This document shows positions 46,327-56,888 of a DNA stretch of 64,000 bases, in pieces. The notes beneath the pieces were generated by a model that was given only the letters and a program-made list of their open reading frames with translations, was not told the DNA's origin and did no database searches. This DNA comes from Kalaharituber pfeilii. Its lineage: Eukaryota > Ascomycota > Pezizomycetes > Pezizales > Pezizaceae. Position numbers and translations under genes: made by a program. The stretch lies in NCBI GenBank assembly GCA_015179045.1, contig WHUZ01000020.1, forward strand, positions 558,001 through 622,000. The letters run 5' to 3'. Within the stretch, counting starts at the first letter, position 1, and each line of letters begins with the position of its first letter.

Positions 46327-49300
46327 GAAAAAAAGCATCATGAAAACAGGGGAAAAAAAAGGTTCTCCCGGAGGAAACCAAGCTGTAGAATCTGATAACG
46401 GACTGCCAAGCCCAGACTGAAACCTGGCGGGTTGGCACGGCCTCCAACCGAATGTTAAAAGCCTCAAGTGGCGTAGCACTAGCCTAATGCCTCAGGACAG
46501 GATGGTACCCTTACTCAATGTAGAACTTGCCTTTTCCGGCGCACATCCGACATTTAATTGACAGCAACATAACGAACTTTCAGACGTGGGCCAGAACCTC
46601 ATTCCCCCATCTCCATTTTTCAATTACTATCTCACGGACATTTTTCTACCTCCAAAACATTTCAGGGGGTGATAAACTTCAAGGTTACCTTTTTACTAAA
46701 CGAAAAAATGTATTGGTAGACTCACGTGAGGATTCAGGAAAAGAACTGGTTGGGGGACTAATCTCTGCAGTAACGACTTCCACAAACGATGTCGCAAATA
46801 CTCATCGAGAGTATTGGACTCAGTATGATACGTTACCAATGGTACACTAATGAAAGTGGGGGGGGATGCTGTACATGTGGACTTCGCTATGTGTACATAG
46901 GGTTACAGATGCAGTGGAGATGTTATTACTCAGATAGTGTCAATATACTAAGGATTTTCAATCTTAAGAAACAAGACCATCCAGGATTAGTTCTTCAATA
47001 CAAGTAGATGATTATCTGATCTACATCCGAGATAACAACTTCGCATTTAAACCACCCAAGTACTTTTGCGTCTTCCCTAGTACAGATGTAGCAACAGGAC
47101 CTGAAACTCTTCTTTCTCTACCATCTCGCGCTGAAACAACAACTTCTACACTTCTCGTCTTACATACAATACCAAAACTGTCTGGAAGTAGCCTCCCTTC
47201 AGAAGTCCCGATATCCATCGACTGAAACTTGAGAAAACCGCAGCGAAACAAACACTTCCACCGGACTTTTTTACATAAGATACGATAATGGAAAAGCCGG
47301 TCTCATGTGCAGTAGAGTCGCTGAGAGCATGAATGCCCCGCCCCGTCTTACCCCCCCCCCCCCCCTCACATACGTCACAGGTCACATCCGAGACGGGATC
47401 GGCATCACACCGGAAAAAACAGTGTAACCACGAAGCTGTTCTGGCAGCATTTGAAGTTGTTCAAACACGCGCGCAAAAGTTGTAGAAAGCGTGACCTCTA
47501 CAATACCTGGGAATTATTTTCTTTTCAAAAAAGATGTGTACGGGGATTCAAGTTTTCGCCTCACCCGCTCGCTCCGGCGACAACCAAATCCTGTTACTCG
47601 TACCCAGTCTAAAGACCCAAATCCCCGGGATGAGGAATAAAAATTCACGTTTATTACTAGTCTGGTGTTTGTTACACAGAATCGCCCATAACTTGCTTTG
47701 TCAGATGGCGACTACCCATTCCTGCACAATGCGTTTTGTGCCAGAAAACATTTGTCCTTTCCCGCAAAAGGACAAGTAAAGTGAAAATGCCTACAAAACC
47801 TCCGGGCGCCAGCTTGCGATCTTCACAATTCCGTAAGCTTCGACACGTGCCACCCCCCAGACACTGTTCTTTTCGCAAGCACATAAGACTGCTAAGCGCC
47901 GGAAGGGGGCGGACTCTTGGCACCGGTGAGTTCGATGATGATACTTGTTTTGTATGCGAATTGCTAATCGCATTTGGTGGTTCTAGAAATGTGTACGTTG
48001 AACTCTACAGCGTCAAGCCACGATTTCGAACCCTTACCTACTTAGTCCGGTTGCTAATTTTATCCATCTATCCACAAGTGGGGCCTCCGAAGCGAAGCGA
48101 GGCTCTAAACCTGGCTTGGCATCCGCGGGGAAACCGAACTCTGAATTTTGCGAAAACGTTTCTGTTAAACCAACTATTCCGTCAAAAATATGGGGGGAAA
48201 TACAATCCGCTTGCATTCTTGACGATGTACGTGATTTCCAGCCCGCTTTTACAAAACCGAGCGGAATATCCTCCACAACTTAGCTTAGTCCGTGTCCGTA
48301 CAACTCAATGACTACATATGGCTTCAATCGCGACGCGCCGATCCAACCACTCACGAAAACATTTTACCTTTTTCCATATTTTCTCTGACTACAATTCGCC
48401 CCCCCCCCGCCGAAGGAACCACCCATCCACCACAGTTCCACGCCCGGTCATACATTCACCCCTCTAAACCTCAATCCGCAGCCCCCCTCCCTCTCTCGTC
48501 ATATTTTAACCCCAAACAAAACGCACGTGAGTGCCCAACCCAAGCCACCCTTACTACGCTTTGCATTTATCATAACATAATTCCGAAACGAATCTTAACT
48601 TCTGGGCACCCACAATACATAATGCCGTCAGATTTAAGTTTTTTTTTTTTTTTTTTGCCGGCCCCTCTCCCGCCCGCCCCCGCCTCCCTTTCCCGAGTGA
48701 AAACGTTCATGCGGGACGGGACGCCTTGGCCCATCTCCACACACCCGGTAAACAAAAAAAAGTCGTAATCCCAGAAACTAACAAAGCCTCTAAAAAAGCA
48801 CTGTGACAGTTTCAAGTCGAGTCTCGAGAGGGGAAAAAAAAAAAACCCCGAAAAGACTCCGCTAAAAAACCAAAAACAAAAACACAAATGCGAATCTCCG
48901 CAGCTAGCAGTGGACCCCCCCCTCCCGGCCGCATACCCCCCCCCTGTATGTCGATCGCTGTCACAGTCAGACAACCACACACGGAAACTGGCAACGTGCT
49001 TCGGACGAAAACAAAAAAAACAAAAAAAAACGGTTATGTACTCCACACATGGCGGGACATCAATTCATTATAAAACACCCCCTCCATCTGCTCCCCACTT
49101 TCGCTTTTCCTCTCACCAGCCTTACCAGCAACACACTCATTAAGCTATCTGCAGGCCCCGCAGTCCCTTCCCTTCGTTCAAACTCACTTTCACTCCACAC
49201 AGAGCTGGACTCTGAAAAAAATTCACATTCTTTTATTTTTACGTACACTGATTCGGCCAGCAACAGACATTACATTCTTTTTTATACCCCCTTTGAACGA

Positions 49301-49568
49301 ACTAATAGATAATTAAACAACCAATAATTGCCGAAAACTCCGGTACCTGAAGCAAAGCTCTTTTTTTTTTTTTTTTTTGGCGTTTGACCTTCCTTATTAT
49401 CCCAGTTCAGTATAGCATAGAACAGCACAGCACAGCACAGGACATAGCACACGATCATTGACGTTTAACGACCAAAAGAAAGAAACCTAACGACTGAGAT
49501 TACACACTTGCACATATTCACACATACTACCAACCCCCCCTCACGGACCAAAAACCAAGTAATCAAAA
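46327..49568. other. Distal part of copy 2, then upstream region of the secreted-protein gene
   Basis: To about 48,481 this matches copy 1; a 191-codon plus frame (47,736-48,311) is not conserved there, so I do not call it. From 48,482 the sequence is single-copy: C-rich tracts, a T tract (49,361-49,378) and AGCAC repeats at about 49,425-49,441 precede the start at 49,569. This part is probably promoter and 5' leader. Confidence 0.5.
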
Positions 49569-50957
49569 ATGCAGATCAAGCAGACCACCGCCGCCCTCGC
49601 TGCCATTGCCATTGCCGCAACCGTGACCAGCGCAACCCCTCTTCCCTTGCGCAGCACCGAGATTCAGCACCAGGCGCGCGCCATAGACACCAGCTCCGCT
49701 GCCAACCGAATTTATCACGCGCCTCCGGAATACATTCAGAAACGGGCACCGCGCAGGAAGCCGGTCCAGAAGCCAATCAAGAAGCCAGTGAAGAAGCCGG
49801 AGGCCCCAAAGAAGCCGGACCAAAAGCCCGAGGACACGCCGGCAGAGACGAAGCCGGGATTAGTTGATACTATCACTAACCCCGGGCTTCCCATTGTACC
49901 GCCTGTTATCCCACCAATTACACTCCCGGGAACTCCAACTCCGGTGGATCCTAGTATTCCAGACGGCGAGCAGCCGGTTGATGGAGATGTCCCCGTAGAT
50001 GGTGAGGTTCCCGTTGACGGTGAGGTACCGGTTGATGGTGGTGAGGTACCAGTTGACGGTGGTGAACAGCCAGTGGATGGTGGTGAACAACCAGTGGATG
50101 GCGGGGAGCAGCCAGTGGACGGTGGGGAGCAGCCAGTAGACAATGGGGAGCAGCCAGCGGATGGTGGGGAGCAGCCAGCGGATGGTGGGGAGCAGCCAGC
50201 GGATGGTGGGGAGCAGCCAGTGGATGGTGGGGAGCAGCCAGTGGATGGTGGGGAGCAGCCAGTAGATGGTGGTGAACAGCCAGTAGATGGTGGTGAGCAG
50301 CCAGTAGACGGTGGTGAGCAGCCAGTGGATGGTGGGGAACAGCCAATGGATGGTGGTGAACAGCCAGTGGACGGTGGTGAACAGCCAGTGGATGGTGGTG
50401 AGCAGCCAGTAGATGGCGGTGAACAGCCCGTCGATGGTGGGGAACAGCCAGTGGATGGTGGGGAGGAGCCAGTGGACGGTGGGGAGCAGCCAATAGACAA
50501 TGGGGACCAGCCAGCGGATGGTGGTGAACAGCCAGTGGACGGTGGGGAACAGCCAGTGGACGGTGGGGAACAGCCAGTGGATGGCGGTGAGCAGCCAGTA
50601 GATGGACCAGTAGGCGGTGATGACCAGCCAGTGGGCGGTGGTGATCAGCCGGTTGACGGTGGCGAGACTCCGGAAGGAGGGGAGCAAACCCCCGAGGGGA
50701 CTCCTACCGAACAGCCCCCCACCACCACCGCCGCACCAACCCCCACCCCCACCACCACCACCACTCCCTCCGCCGCTCCCACCACCACCCCCACGCCACC
50801 CGCGACACCCCAGCCACCAAAGGAGGAAGACAAAAGCCTCATTGACAAGATCACGCAGCCGCTCAAGAACATCTGGGACAAGGTCAAGGAGAAGATCGGC
50901 ATCAACTCTGCAGAGGGAGACAACTCTGCCAAGGACATCCCCCCCCACCAACGCTAA
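49569..50957 (+). CDS. Secreted acidic repeat protein (GGEQPVDG repeats)
   Basis: 462 residues in one exon, with a good start context (CAAAAATGCAG). A signal peptide covers about residues 1-21 (TTAALAAIAIAATVTSA, then TPLP). A Kex2-like KR is at 58-59, followed by a Lys/Pro-rich segment (RRKPVQKPIKKPVKKP), a Pro-rich linker, roughly 27 copies of an 8-residue acidic unit (GGEQPVDG with PADG, PMDG and NG variants; residues about 133-365), a Thr/Pro stretch (likely O-glycosylated) and a C-terminal amphipathic tail (LIDKITQPLKNIWDKVKEKI). No GPI signal is evident. Likely a secreted or wall-associated low-complexity protein; function unknown. The repeat is a 24-bp minisatellite, so length should vary between strains. 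Confidence 0.8.
   Translation: MQIKQTTAALAAIAIAATVTSATPLPLRSTEIQHQARAIDTSSAANRIYHAPPEYIQKRAPRRKPVQKPIKKPVKKPEAPKKPDQKPEDTPAETKPGLVDTITNPGLPIVPPVIPPITLPGTPTPVDPSIPDGEQPVDGDVPVDGEVPVDGEVPVDGGEVPVDGGEQPVDGGEQPVDGGEQPVDGGEQPVDNGEQPADGGEQPADGGEQPADGGEQPVDGGEQPVDGGEQPVDGGEQPVDGGEQPVDGGEQPVDGGEQPMDGGEQPVDGGEQPVDGGEQPVDGGEQPVDGGEQPVDGGEEPVDGGEQPIDNGDQPADGGEQPVDGGEQPVDGGEQPVDGGEQPVDGPVGGDDQPVGGGDQPVDGGETPEGGEQTPEGTPTEQPPTTTAAPTPTPTTTTTPSAAPTTTPTPPATPQPPKEEDKSLIDKITQPLKNIWDKVKEKIGINSAEGDNSAKDIPPHQR
49965..50665 (+). repeat. 24-bp coding minisatellite
   Basis: Unit GGTGGTGAACAGCCAGTGGA plus TGGT, with mainly synonymous changes (GGG/GGT, GAA/GAG, GAT/GAC). It also leaves the antisense strand open for more than 370 codons, which is a by-product of the periodicity. 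Confidence 0.9.
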
Positions 50958-52543
50958 ACTTACTCCGCGGCTGTGCAAGGGCATGATTTGGGATGTTAGC
51001 GAGGAAGGGCAACATAGTTCTTTCGTAGCCGGAAAGCTAGTCAGAGCTGGCGCTGACTAAGCGGTAGGCCACTTGGGGGGGGGGAGATGAAAGTTACCGA
51101 ACTGGCCTTCGAGTTAACTTACATCTTCTCTTCCTTGGTCACGAGACTAGGCCACCTCCACCATCCTCTTTTCTTGCTTCCCTTTTCCATCGTTCACTGT
51201 TAGATTTCTCACCATGCAAATATTAATCTTAATGTTTTTCACCCCTTCGTGTCTCTGGTGTACAGACGGAGAACGGACCCCCCACATTCATTTGGCAAAG
51301 CAGCGCTAGGAGCTGGAGCGGAAATATCAAACGGGCTTTTTTTTCTGTTTCTTTTCTTTCCTTTTCTTTCTTTTCTTTCATTGCCACGACCAACAAACAC
51401 ACACACACACACACACTCTCTAAACCCCCTCCCCCCCCCACATTCATTTGGCAAAGCAGCGCTAGGAGCTGGAGCGGACAGTACATGGGCATCACGACGC
51501 GGCTGACAAACGAAGCTTTCGTCGTCTCTCTCACATTCTTTTTTCTTTCATTCCATCTCCGCAACGCTCTATCAGAGTTTTTTTTTCCACTTTCACTAAA
51601 CACACACAAAAAAAAGCCCTTATTCCCTATTTCCGCCGAAGGCCCTAGTCTTGATGACTTCCCCCCCCTTCGTTCTCCCTCCACCCCGTTTGATACGGTT
51701 CTTTTTTATTTATTTTTTTAATTATTTAATAGTCCTCAAGTACATGTCCTCGTTCTCGTTTCCTCTAATCCCATTCCCCTCTTTCTCTTTCTTTCTGTCT
51801 CATGAACGTTTTATTTTATTTAACTAACGATCCTCCTGCTTTTATCGAGCTACATACATACATGCTGTCTGTCTGTCTGTCTGTCTCCATCTCTATCTCT
51901 CTTTAAAAATACAAACGGAATTGGAATCGGATAAATATTTTAGGAAAACCAATCAAAAAAAAAAAAAAGTACATACATAGTTCCTAGAGAAAAGAAAATG
52001 CAAAGTGAAAACCCCTTGTTTTTCGTACAAGTCTATACATAGATAACCTATCATACATCATACCACCCCGTATTCTTGGCAACATCCCTCCCCCAAAAAC
52101 GGCAGTAGGTCCCTCTTTTGCCCAGGAATTCATTTTTTCTTTTCCGTCTTAGCTAAGATTCTTTTTTTGTCCCCCCAAAAAGTACCAAGAAAAAAAAAAA
52201 AAAAAAAGATTTCTAGACTAACAAACACAACGTCCCCCGAAACCACCGAAGCCCTTTTTAACTCTTTCTTTTCTTCTCTTTCCTTTTCGGAAACCTACGG
52301 TAAGTAACGGTCTCCGCGATTTCTAGCAAAAAGAGGGGAAAAGAGGGAAAAAAAAAAAGGAAGCACAAGAAACCCAGATAGGCAAACAGTCAACAGTCTG
52401 GAATAAAATCGTTTTTTTTTTTTTTTTTTTTCAGCTTTTTCGCATCGCTCGGAACGCATTTTTAACTATCAAGCTGCAAATTACGACAATCCCGCGGAGG
52501 AATAGTTTAACGGAGGACCGGGTGGGAAGGAAGGAAGGAAGCA
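50958..52543. other. Intergenic: 3' region, duplicated 45-mer, microsatellites
   Basis: A 45-bp segment (CATTCATTTGGCAAAGCAGC, then GCTAGGAGCTGGAGCGGA) occurs at 51,278-51,322 and again at 51,434-51,478. Between them are a (CTTTT)n-like tract and (AC)n at 51,397-51,416; (CTGT)n is at about 51,863-51,888. Polypyrimidine and A/T tracts continue to 52,540, probably including the promoter of the next gene. No tRNA or coding gene seen. Confidence 0.55.
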
Positions 52544-54667
52544 ATGCGCGGGGTAATGCGGGTGGGGGGGAGGGCGAGTAGCGGGGGCGGGGTATGGGCT
52601 CAGTCGAGGTCAACAACATCACCATGCACATGGCCGGAGCTCAGCCGGATATACCCCGCGACCACGAGGCCCGCGAAGGGATGTCTGCGTCCGTTCTCGG
52701 CCACCCCCGCGCCGAGCCGGCTCCCAACGGCGCCGCCGCCGCCGCCGACGCAGAAGCCGGTTGCGCCGGCGGTGCCGGAGGCAGGAGGCGGGGACGGGGG
52801 CGTGCAGGGGTTCGGGAAGAAGAAGTCCGCGCGGGGCGGCGCGGGGGGGAAGGCGTCGCTGCGGAGGGCGGCGGCGGCGGCGGCGGCAGTGGGGGCGGAG
52901 GCGGCGGCGGAGGGCGGCGTGGGGGTGGGGGGGGAGAAGGCGGACGGGAAAGCGCGCGCGGGGCACGATGCTCGGGCCGGCGGCGGGAAGGGCGCTGGCG
53001 CGGCGGGGGCGGAGGCGGGCGGGCAGCACGGTGGTGGAGGGGGCGGCGGCGGAGGCGGCGCAGGCGGCGAGAGGCAGCGGCACCAGGTACTGAGCACGGG
53101 GGCGCACCACCACCACCACCAGCACCACCACCACCATGCGCCACCGTCCTCGCGGCCGCGGACGCGCATCGTGACCGCCTACAGCACCGCCGACAAGTAC
53201 GACCTCGTGCACGCGATCCGCCTGCTGCGCACGCAAGGCTACATCCCGGACCCCTTCGCGACAGGCCTTCTCGACCAAGTGATCCACCTGCGCATCTCGC
53301 TCGGCAGCCCGTCCACGACCACGATCCCGCCGTCCGCGCCCGTCTCCGTCGGCCCGCACAACCCCAGCCCCGCGCACATCCTCTCCGTCGAGGAGAGGGG
53401 CGACATCTTTGTGTTTCCCAGCGGCAACATCGTGTCGTGGGCCGTGCCCGAGGCGCAGATCAGCGCGCTGGCCAGCACGCTGGTCCCCGCGGCGGAGAAC
53501 CCGGTGCTGGATCCGGGAGAGGTGGAGAGCGAGGACCTGGAGTTTGTGGAGGACCCGGGGTCCAGGAGGAGCTGGGTCAAGGGGGACGTCATATTCATCG
53601 GGACGGCGATGGGGCGGGGTGTTAGGGAGGTGGATGGGGTGAGCGCGCTGCCGCCGCAAATGGAGGTGCACGAGCCGGCGCAGGTGGAGCAGGCGGAGAA
53701 GCGCGAGGAGGGGGTCAGCGGCGCGCCAGCCTCCAGCGCTGAGGGCGGCAGTGCAAGCGGAACCGACACCGCATTTCTGCTCCCCCCTCCCGGAGGCGAA
53801 ACCGGCGCCGAAGTCCAGTCCCCGCCCTCCCAGCCCGCACCCTCCCCCCCACCGCTGACCTACCCGCCCACCCCACCCCCGCTCGACCCGACCGAGACCC
53901 TCCCCGTGCTCCTCTCCAAAATCGCCTTCTCCTCCGGCCTGAGCCGCAGCACCAAGCTCGCGCACCTCGAGTCCCTCCTGAGCACATACCTGTCCTCCAC
54001 CGCAAGCATCCCGCACCTCCTCTCCACCGGCTCGCGGCTCCCCTTCACGCGCTCCTTCATCCTGCGCAAGACCGGCGAGCTGCTCTCCTTCCGCGCGCAG
54101 CTGAACCTGTACTCGGAGCTCACCGACTCCCTCCCCGACCTCTTCTGGGACAGCAAGCACGAGCTCGGGCTCGAGGGCTGCTACGAGTCCGTCGGCCGCG
54201 CGCTGGACGTCGAGACGCGCATCCGCCAGCTCAACGGAAAGATGGACTACGCGAGCGAGATTGTCAAAGTGCTCAGGGAGCGCCTCAGCGAGAAGCACGG
54301 CCTCGTGCTCGAGTGGATGATCATCGTCCTGATTGCCGTCGAGGTCGGGTTCGAGGTGCTGCGGATGGTGAAGGAGCGCTGGCGGGAGCGGAGGAGGAGG
54401 AGCGAGAGGGCGGCGGCGGTGCTGGAGGATGCATCGTGGAGGGGTGGGGAGGAGGAGGGCAAGGACGGGGAGCCAGCCGACGACGAGATTGCCGGGCTCA
54501 GAAGGGAATTAAAGGAGTTAGCTGAGAGACAAGAGCGGGTGCTCGGGGCGCTGGAGGAGTTGGAGAGGAGACGGCGGAGGAGCAAGCCGGGTGCATCGGA
54601 GCCGCCACCGAAGGGGGGTAGGGACGTGAAGGTGGTCAATACGTTCCCGGAGGTGGGGGTCGTGTGA
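52544..54667 (+). CDS. DUF155/RMD1-family protein, probably mitochondrial (Mrx10/Sif3/RMND1-like)
   Basis: 707 residues, one exon. The N-terminus is Arg/Ser-rich and hydroxylated (a plausible mitochondrial presequence, with CLRPFSATPAP), then about 150 residues of Gly/Ala-rich low complexity and a His run. The DUF155 domain runs about residues 207-610: RIVTAYSTADKYDLVHAIRL, the dual GDIFVFPSGNIVSW core, a long variable insertion, then LSRSTKLAHLE, LFWDSKHELGLEGCYESVGR and LDVETRIRQLN. A hydrophobic segment (EWMIIVLIAVEVGFEVL) near the end is the conserved C-terminal membrane anchor. A basic coiled coil (residues about 646-682) follows. Members act in mitochondrial gene expression or membrane organisation. 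The exact start is uncertain because several ATGs and other frames are open in this very GC-rich 5' end. Convergent with the sterol reductase gene. Confidence 0.85.
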   Translation: MRGVMRVGGRASSGGGVWAQSRSTTSPCTWPELSRIYPATTRPAKGCLRPFSATPAPSRLPTAPPPPPTQKPVAPAVPEAGGGDGGVQGFGKKKSARGGAGGKASLRRAAAAAAAVGAEAAAEGGVGVGGEKADGKARAGHDARAGGGKGAGAAGAEAGGQHGGGGGGGGGGAGGERQRHQVLSTGAHHHHHQHHHHHAPPSSRPRTRIVTAYSTADKYDLVHAIRLLRTQGYIPDPFATGLLDQVIHLRISLGSPSTTTIPPSAPVSVGPHNPSPAHILSVEERGDIFVFPSGNIVSWAVPEAQISALASTLVPAAENPVLDPGEVESEDLEFVEDPGSRRSWVKGDVIFIGTAMGRGVREVDGVSALPPQMEVHEPAQVEQAEKREEGVSGAPASSAEGGSASGTDTAFLLPPPGGETGAEVQSPPSQPAPSPPPLTYPPTPPPLDPTETLPVLLSKIAFSSGLSRSTKLAHLESLLSTYLSSTASIPHLLSTGSRLPFTRSFILRKTGELLSFRAQLNLYSELTDSLPDLFWDSKHELGLEGCYESVGRALDVETRIRQLNGKMDYASEIVKVLRERLSEKHGLVLEWMIIVLIAVEVGFEVLRMVKERWRERRRRSERAAAVLEDASWRGGEEEGKDGEPADDEIAGLRRELKELAERQERVLGALEELERRRRRSKPGASEPPPKGGRDVKVVNTFPEVGVV

Positions 54668-55165
54668 GGGGTGGTTCGTAGGAGGGGGGGACTTTGGGAG
54701 ACTCAACTCTTGTTTTCTTTGTTTTATTCTATATATAGACACATATTTCCTCTTCTTCTTCTGCGTGCTACAATAACGTTATATAATCCCCCTCCTCTCC
54801 TCCCCCTCTCCCTCCCCCATCTCCTCTTCTTTTCTTTCCTATTAAATAATTTACTTACCTGCAAGTCCCCCTCTACCGCATCCGCTCAATTAGGTAAAAC
54901 ACGCATTCCTACAATCCCAACCACACAGGTAACCAGGTCCCCAAGCCAAGAAAACCATGACCTCAACCCATTCTCTCTTCAGCTAACATTTTCATAAATA
55001 TAGATGAGATATAAAAATTACGGTACTATATTACGGTTTTATTACATACATACTCTTGCAGACCTTTTCTATATCTGGCGTCTTCTATTCCTGCTTCTAC
55101 GCTGAGTCATCATAGACAAGCTACCCCTCACCCCCCCGACCCCATCCCTTCCCCTACCCACCCCA
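54668..55165. other. Convergent intergenic region
   Basis: About 500 bp of pyrimidine-rich then AT-rich sequence between two 3' ends; it should hold both polyadenylation regions. No gene. Confidence 0.6.
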
Positions 55166-56888
55166 CTAAAACACCCCCGGCAAAATCCTCCACCTCACCA
55201 CCTCCCGATACACCTTCCACTTTGCTCCATACTTTCCCCCACACCTCTCATCGCACCTCCAGACCCTGTGCACCAACAGCGCGATCAAGTACACTGTATA
55301 CCACCACCCCACGATCCCTCCTCCACCCACCACCTTCTGCGTCGCCAGCCCCATCCCCGTCGCCATGAGCATGTCCCCCAGGTAATTCATGTGCCTCGCG
55401 AGCCCCCAGTACCCGCACGTTAGCAAAATCGACGTGTGTGACTTCCCATCCGAGGTCCTGTATGGCGCCAGGATGTACGTGGGGGGGCGCCCCCATATGC
55501 GCACGTGCTTCTGCAGCTCCTTGTCCACGTCCTTGTCCTGCTCGGCTGCGCGGTTGAAGGCGTGGCGCACCGTGTCCTTTTGGTTGTTGGACCCGCGGAA
55601 GATGGCATATCCGCCGAGTCCGAGCGCAAGGACGCCGAGCTCCAGGAGCCCGAAGGTATCACCACGGAGGTTCAGCTGGTTCCGGTACAAATACTGTGCT
55701 TGCATAGTGTACATGTACGGAAGCCACACGGTGTCGCCCCACGCGAGGTAGAAGCCAAAGTGGTCGTGCGCAATGTCGATGGTGCGGAGGTACCAGTCCT
55801 CGTGCCAGAAGAAGTCGATGACGTACATTGTGTGCAGGAGGAGCACGAGCAGCGCGGGTGTGGACGGGATGATAAAGTTGCCATTGAGGTCAGAGAAGAT
55901 GAAAGAGATGTCGATGAGCGTCCAGGCGATGATACCGGGGCGGCCGTTGTGGAAGAGCTGTGACCGTGTTAGCAATGTAGATGGTGAGAAGGGGGGGGGG
56001 CAAACTTTAAAGTCCCATAATTTGCCTAGCCGGGGGTTGAATTCGACGCCCATGAACATGTCATACAGGAAGCTTCCAGAGAACTTGCAGTCATCGGGAT
56101 GGCAGGGGAATAAGCGCGCCTTGACATATGCAAACACAGTCAAGAAGTATCCCATCATATTAGCGGCGACAAACAGGCCCAGCCAGTTGTTGGCGATAAT
56201 GGAGATTGGGATGAGTTTATAGTAGACCGCGGAGATGAATGCCACGTGGGTTATGATGTAGCAGGTGAGTCCGTTTAACTAATTCTTCAATCAGCATCTC
56301 ACTCGCTGCCTCTCCCAACATATGGGGGATGTTTACCTGATACGGCAACTGCCTTCCCGCCAACGTCTTCTGCCCATACCCAATCCTCCCCGGAACAACC
56401 GCATACATGACCGCCTGCACCATATACCACACCAAATAAATCGCCAGTCCCCTCCAGGAAAACCACATGACCGGCAAGCTTATCGCCCACTGTAGCACGT
56501 CGCCTATACTCTCCAACCCCGTCATCGAGTCCAGCAAATCCCGAATCCCCGGCGCCACCGCGCATTGGTACCTATCACACGAATACAAAAACAGTGTCGT
56601 CAAGGTCGGAGTCCCCAGCAGCATTATCACCGACCGGATGCTGAGATTCAGGCTCGGGGAAATGGTCGGCAGGAGCGATGCGAGGCCGGTAGTGGAGGAT
56701 TCTGTGCCCAGTGAGCAAGCATTATGGTGATGGTGGTGGTGACCCGGGGCGCTGAGCTTGTGGGTGAGGCCTTTGGCGGTCGAGCGGAGGCGGAGGGAGT
56801 CGACGTCTTCGCAGTAGCCGTGGCGGCCCCAGGTGACGGGGTTGGTTGCGGAGGCCGCGAGGCGCTCTTGTTGTTCGACGAGGTACAT
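55166..56888 (-). CDS. Delta7-sterol reductase (7-dehydrocholesterol reductase type)
   Basis: Exons 56888-56337, 56278-56006 and 55957-55166, with introns of 58 bp (GTAAAC..TTAG) and 48 bp (GTTTGC..ACAG), give 538 residues. It is a multi-pass ER membrane enzyme that uses NADPH to reduce the sterol C7-C8 double bond. Evidence against C14 reductase (ERG24) and for DHCR7: CDRYQC near the N-terminus, FNPRLGKLWDFK|LFHNGRPG across intron 2, and DFFWHEDWYLRTIDIAHDHF at about 323, then WGDTVWLPYMYT. The ERG4/ERG24 signature LLTCGYWGLARHMNYLGDML lies near 453, and the C-terminus (RCDERCGGKYG..YREVVRWRILPGVF) is canonical. The N-terminus is about 60 residues longer than animal DHCR7 and has a His run; an upstream exon is possible. 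Typical ergosterol synthesis does not need this step. Confidence 0.9.

Larger units (their letters stand above)
33598..48481 (+). repeat. Segmental duplication, copy 2
   Basis: Direct tandem copy of 10,725-33,073, shorter because it lacks two insertions. It has its own insertions: family-A elements at 41,399-41,457 and 42,457-42,517 and a family-B element at 41,719-41,833. The right boundary near 48,481 (AATCCGCA) opens into single-copy sequence. Confidence 0.9.

Noticed and set aside
47736..48311. 191-codon plus-strand frame
   Set aside because: Not open in copy 1 at 32.2-32.9 kb and no recognisable domain.
49860..50984. 374-codon antisense frame (His-Trp-Leu repeats)
   Set aside because: By-product of the 24-bp minisatellite of the secreted-protein gene.
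55166..56888. C14-sterol reductase (ERG24) identity
   Set aside because: Catalytic-region blocks HDHFG and WGD-VWLPY and the N-terminal CDRYQC match DHCR7-type enzymes instead.
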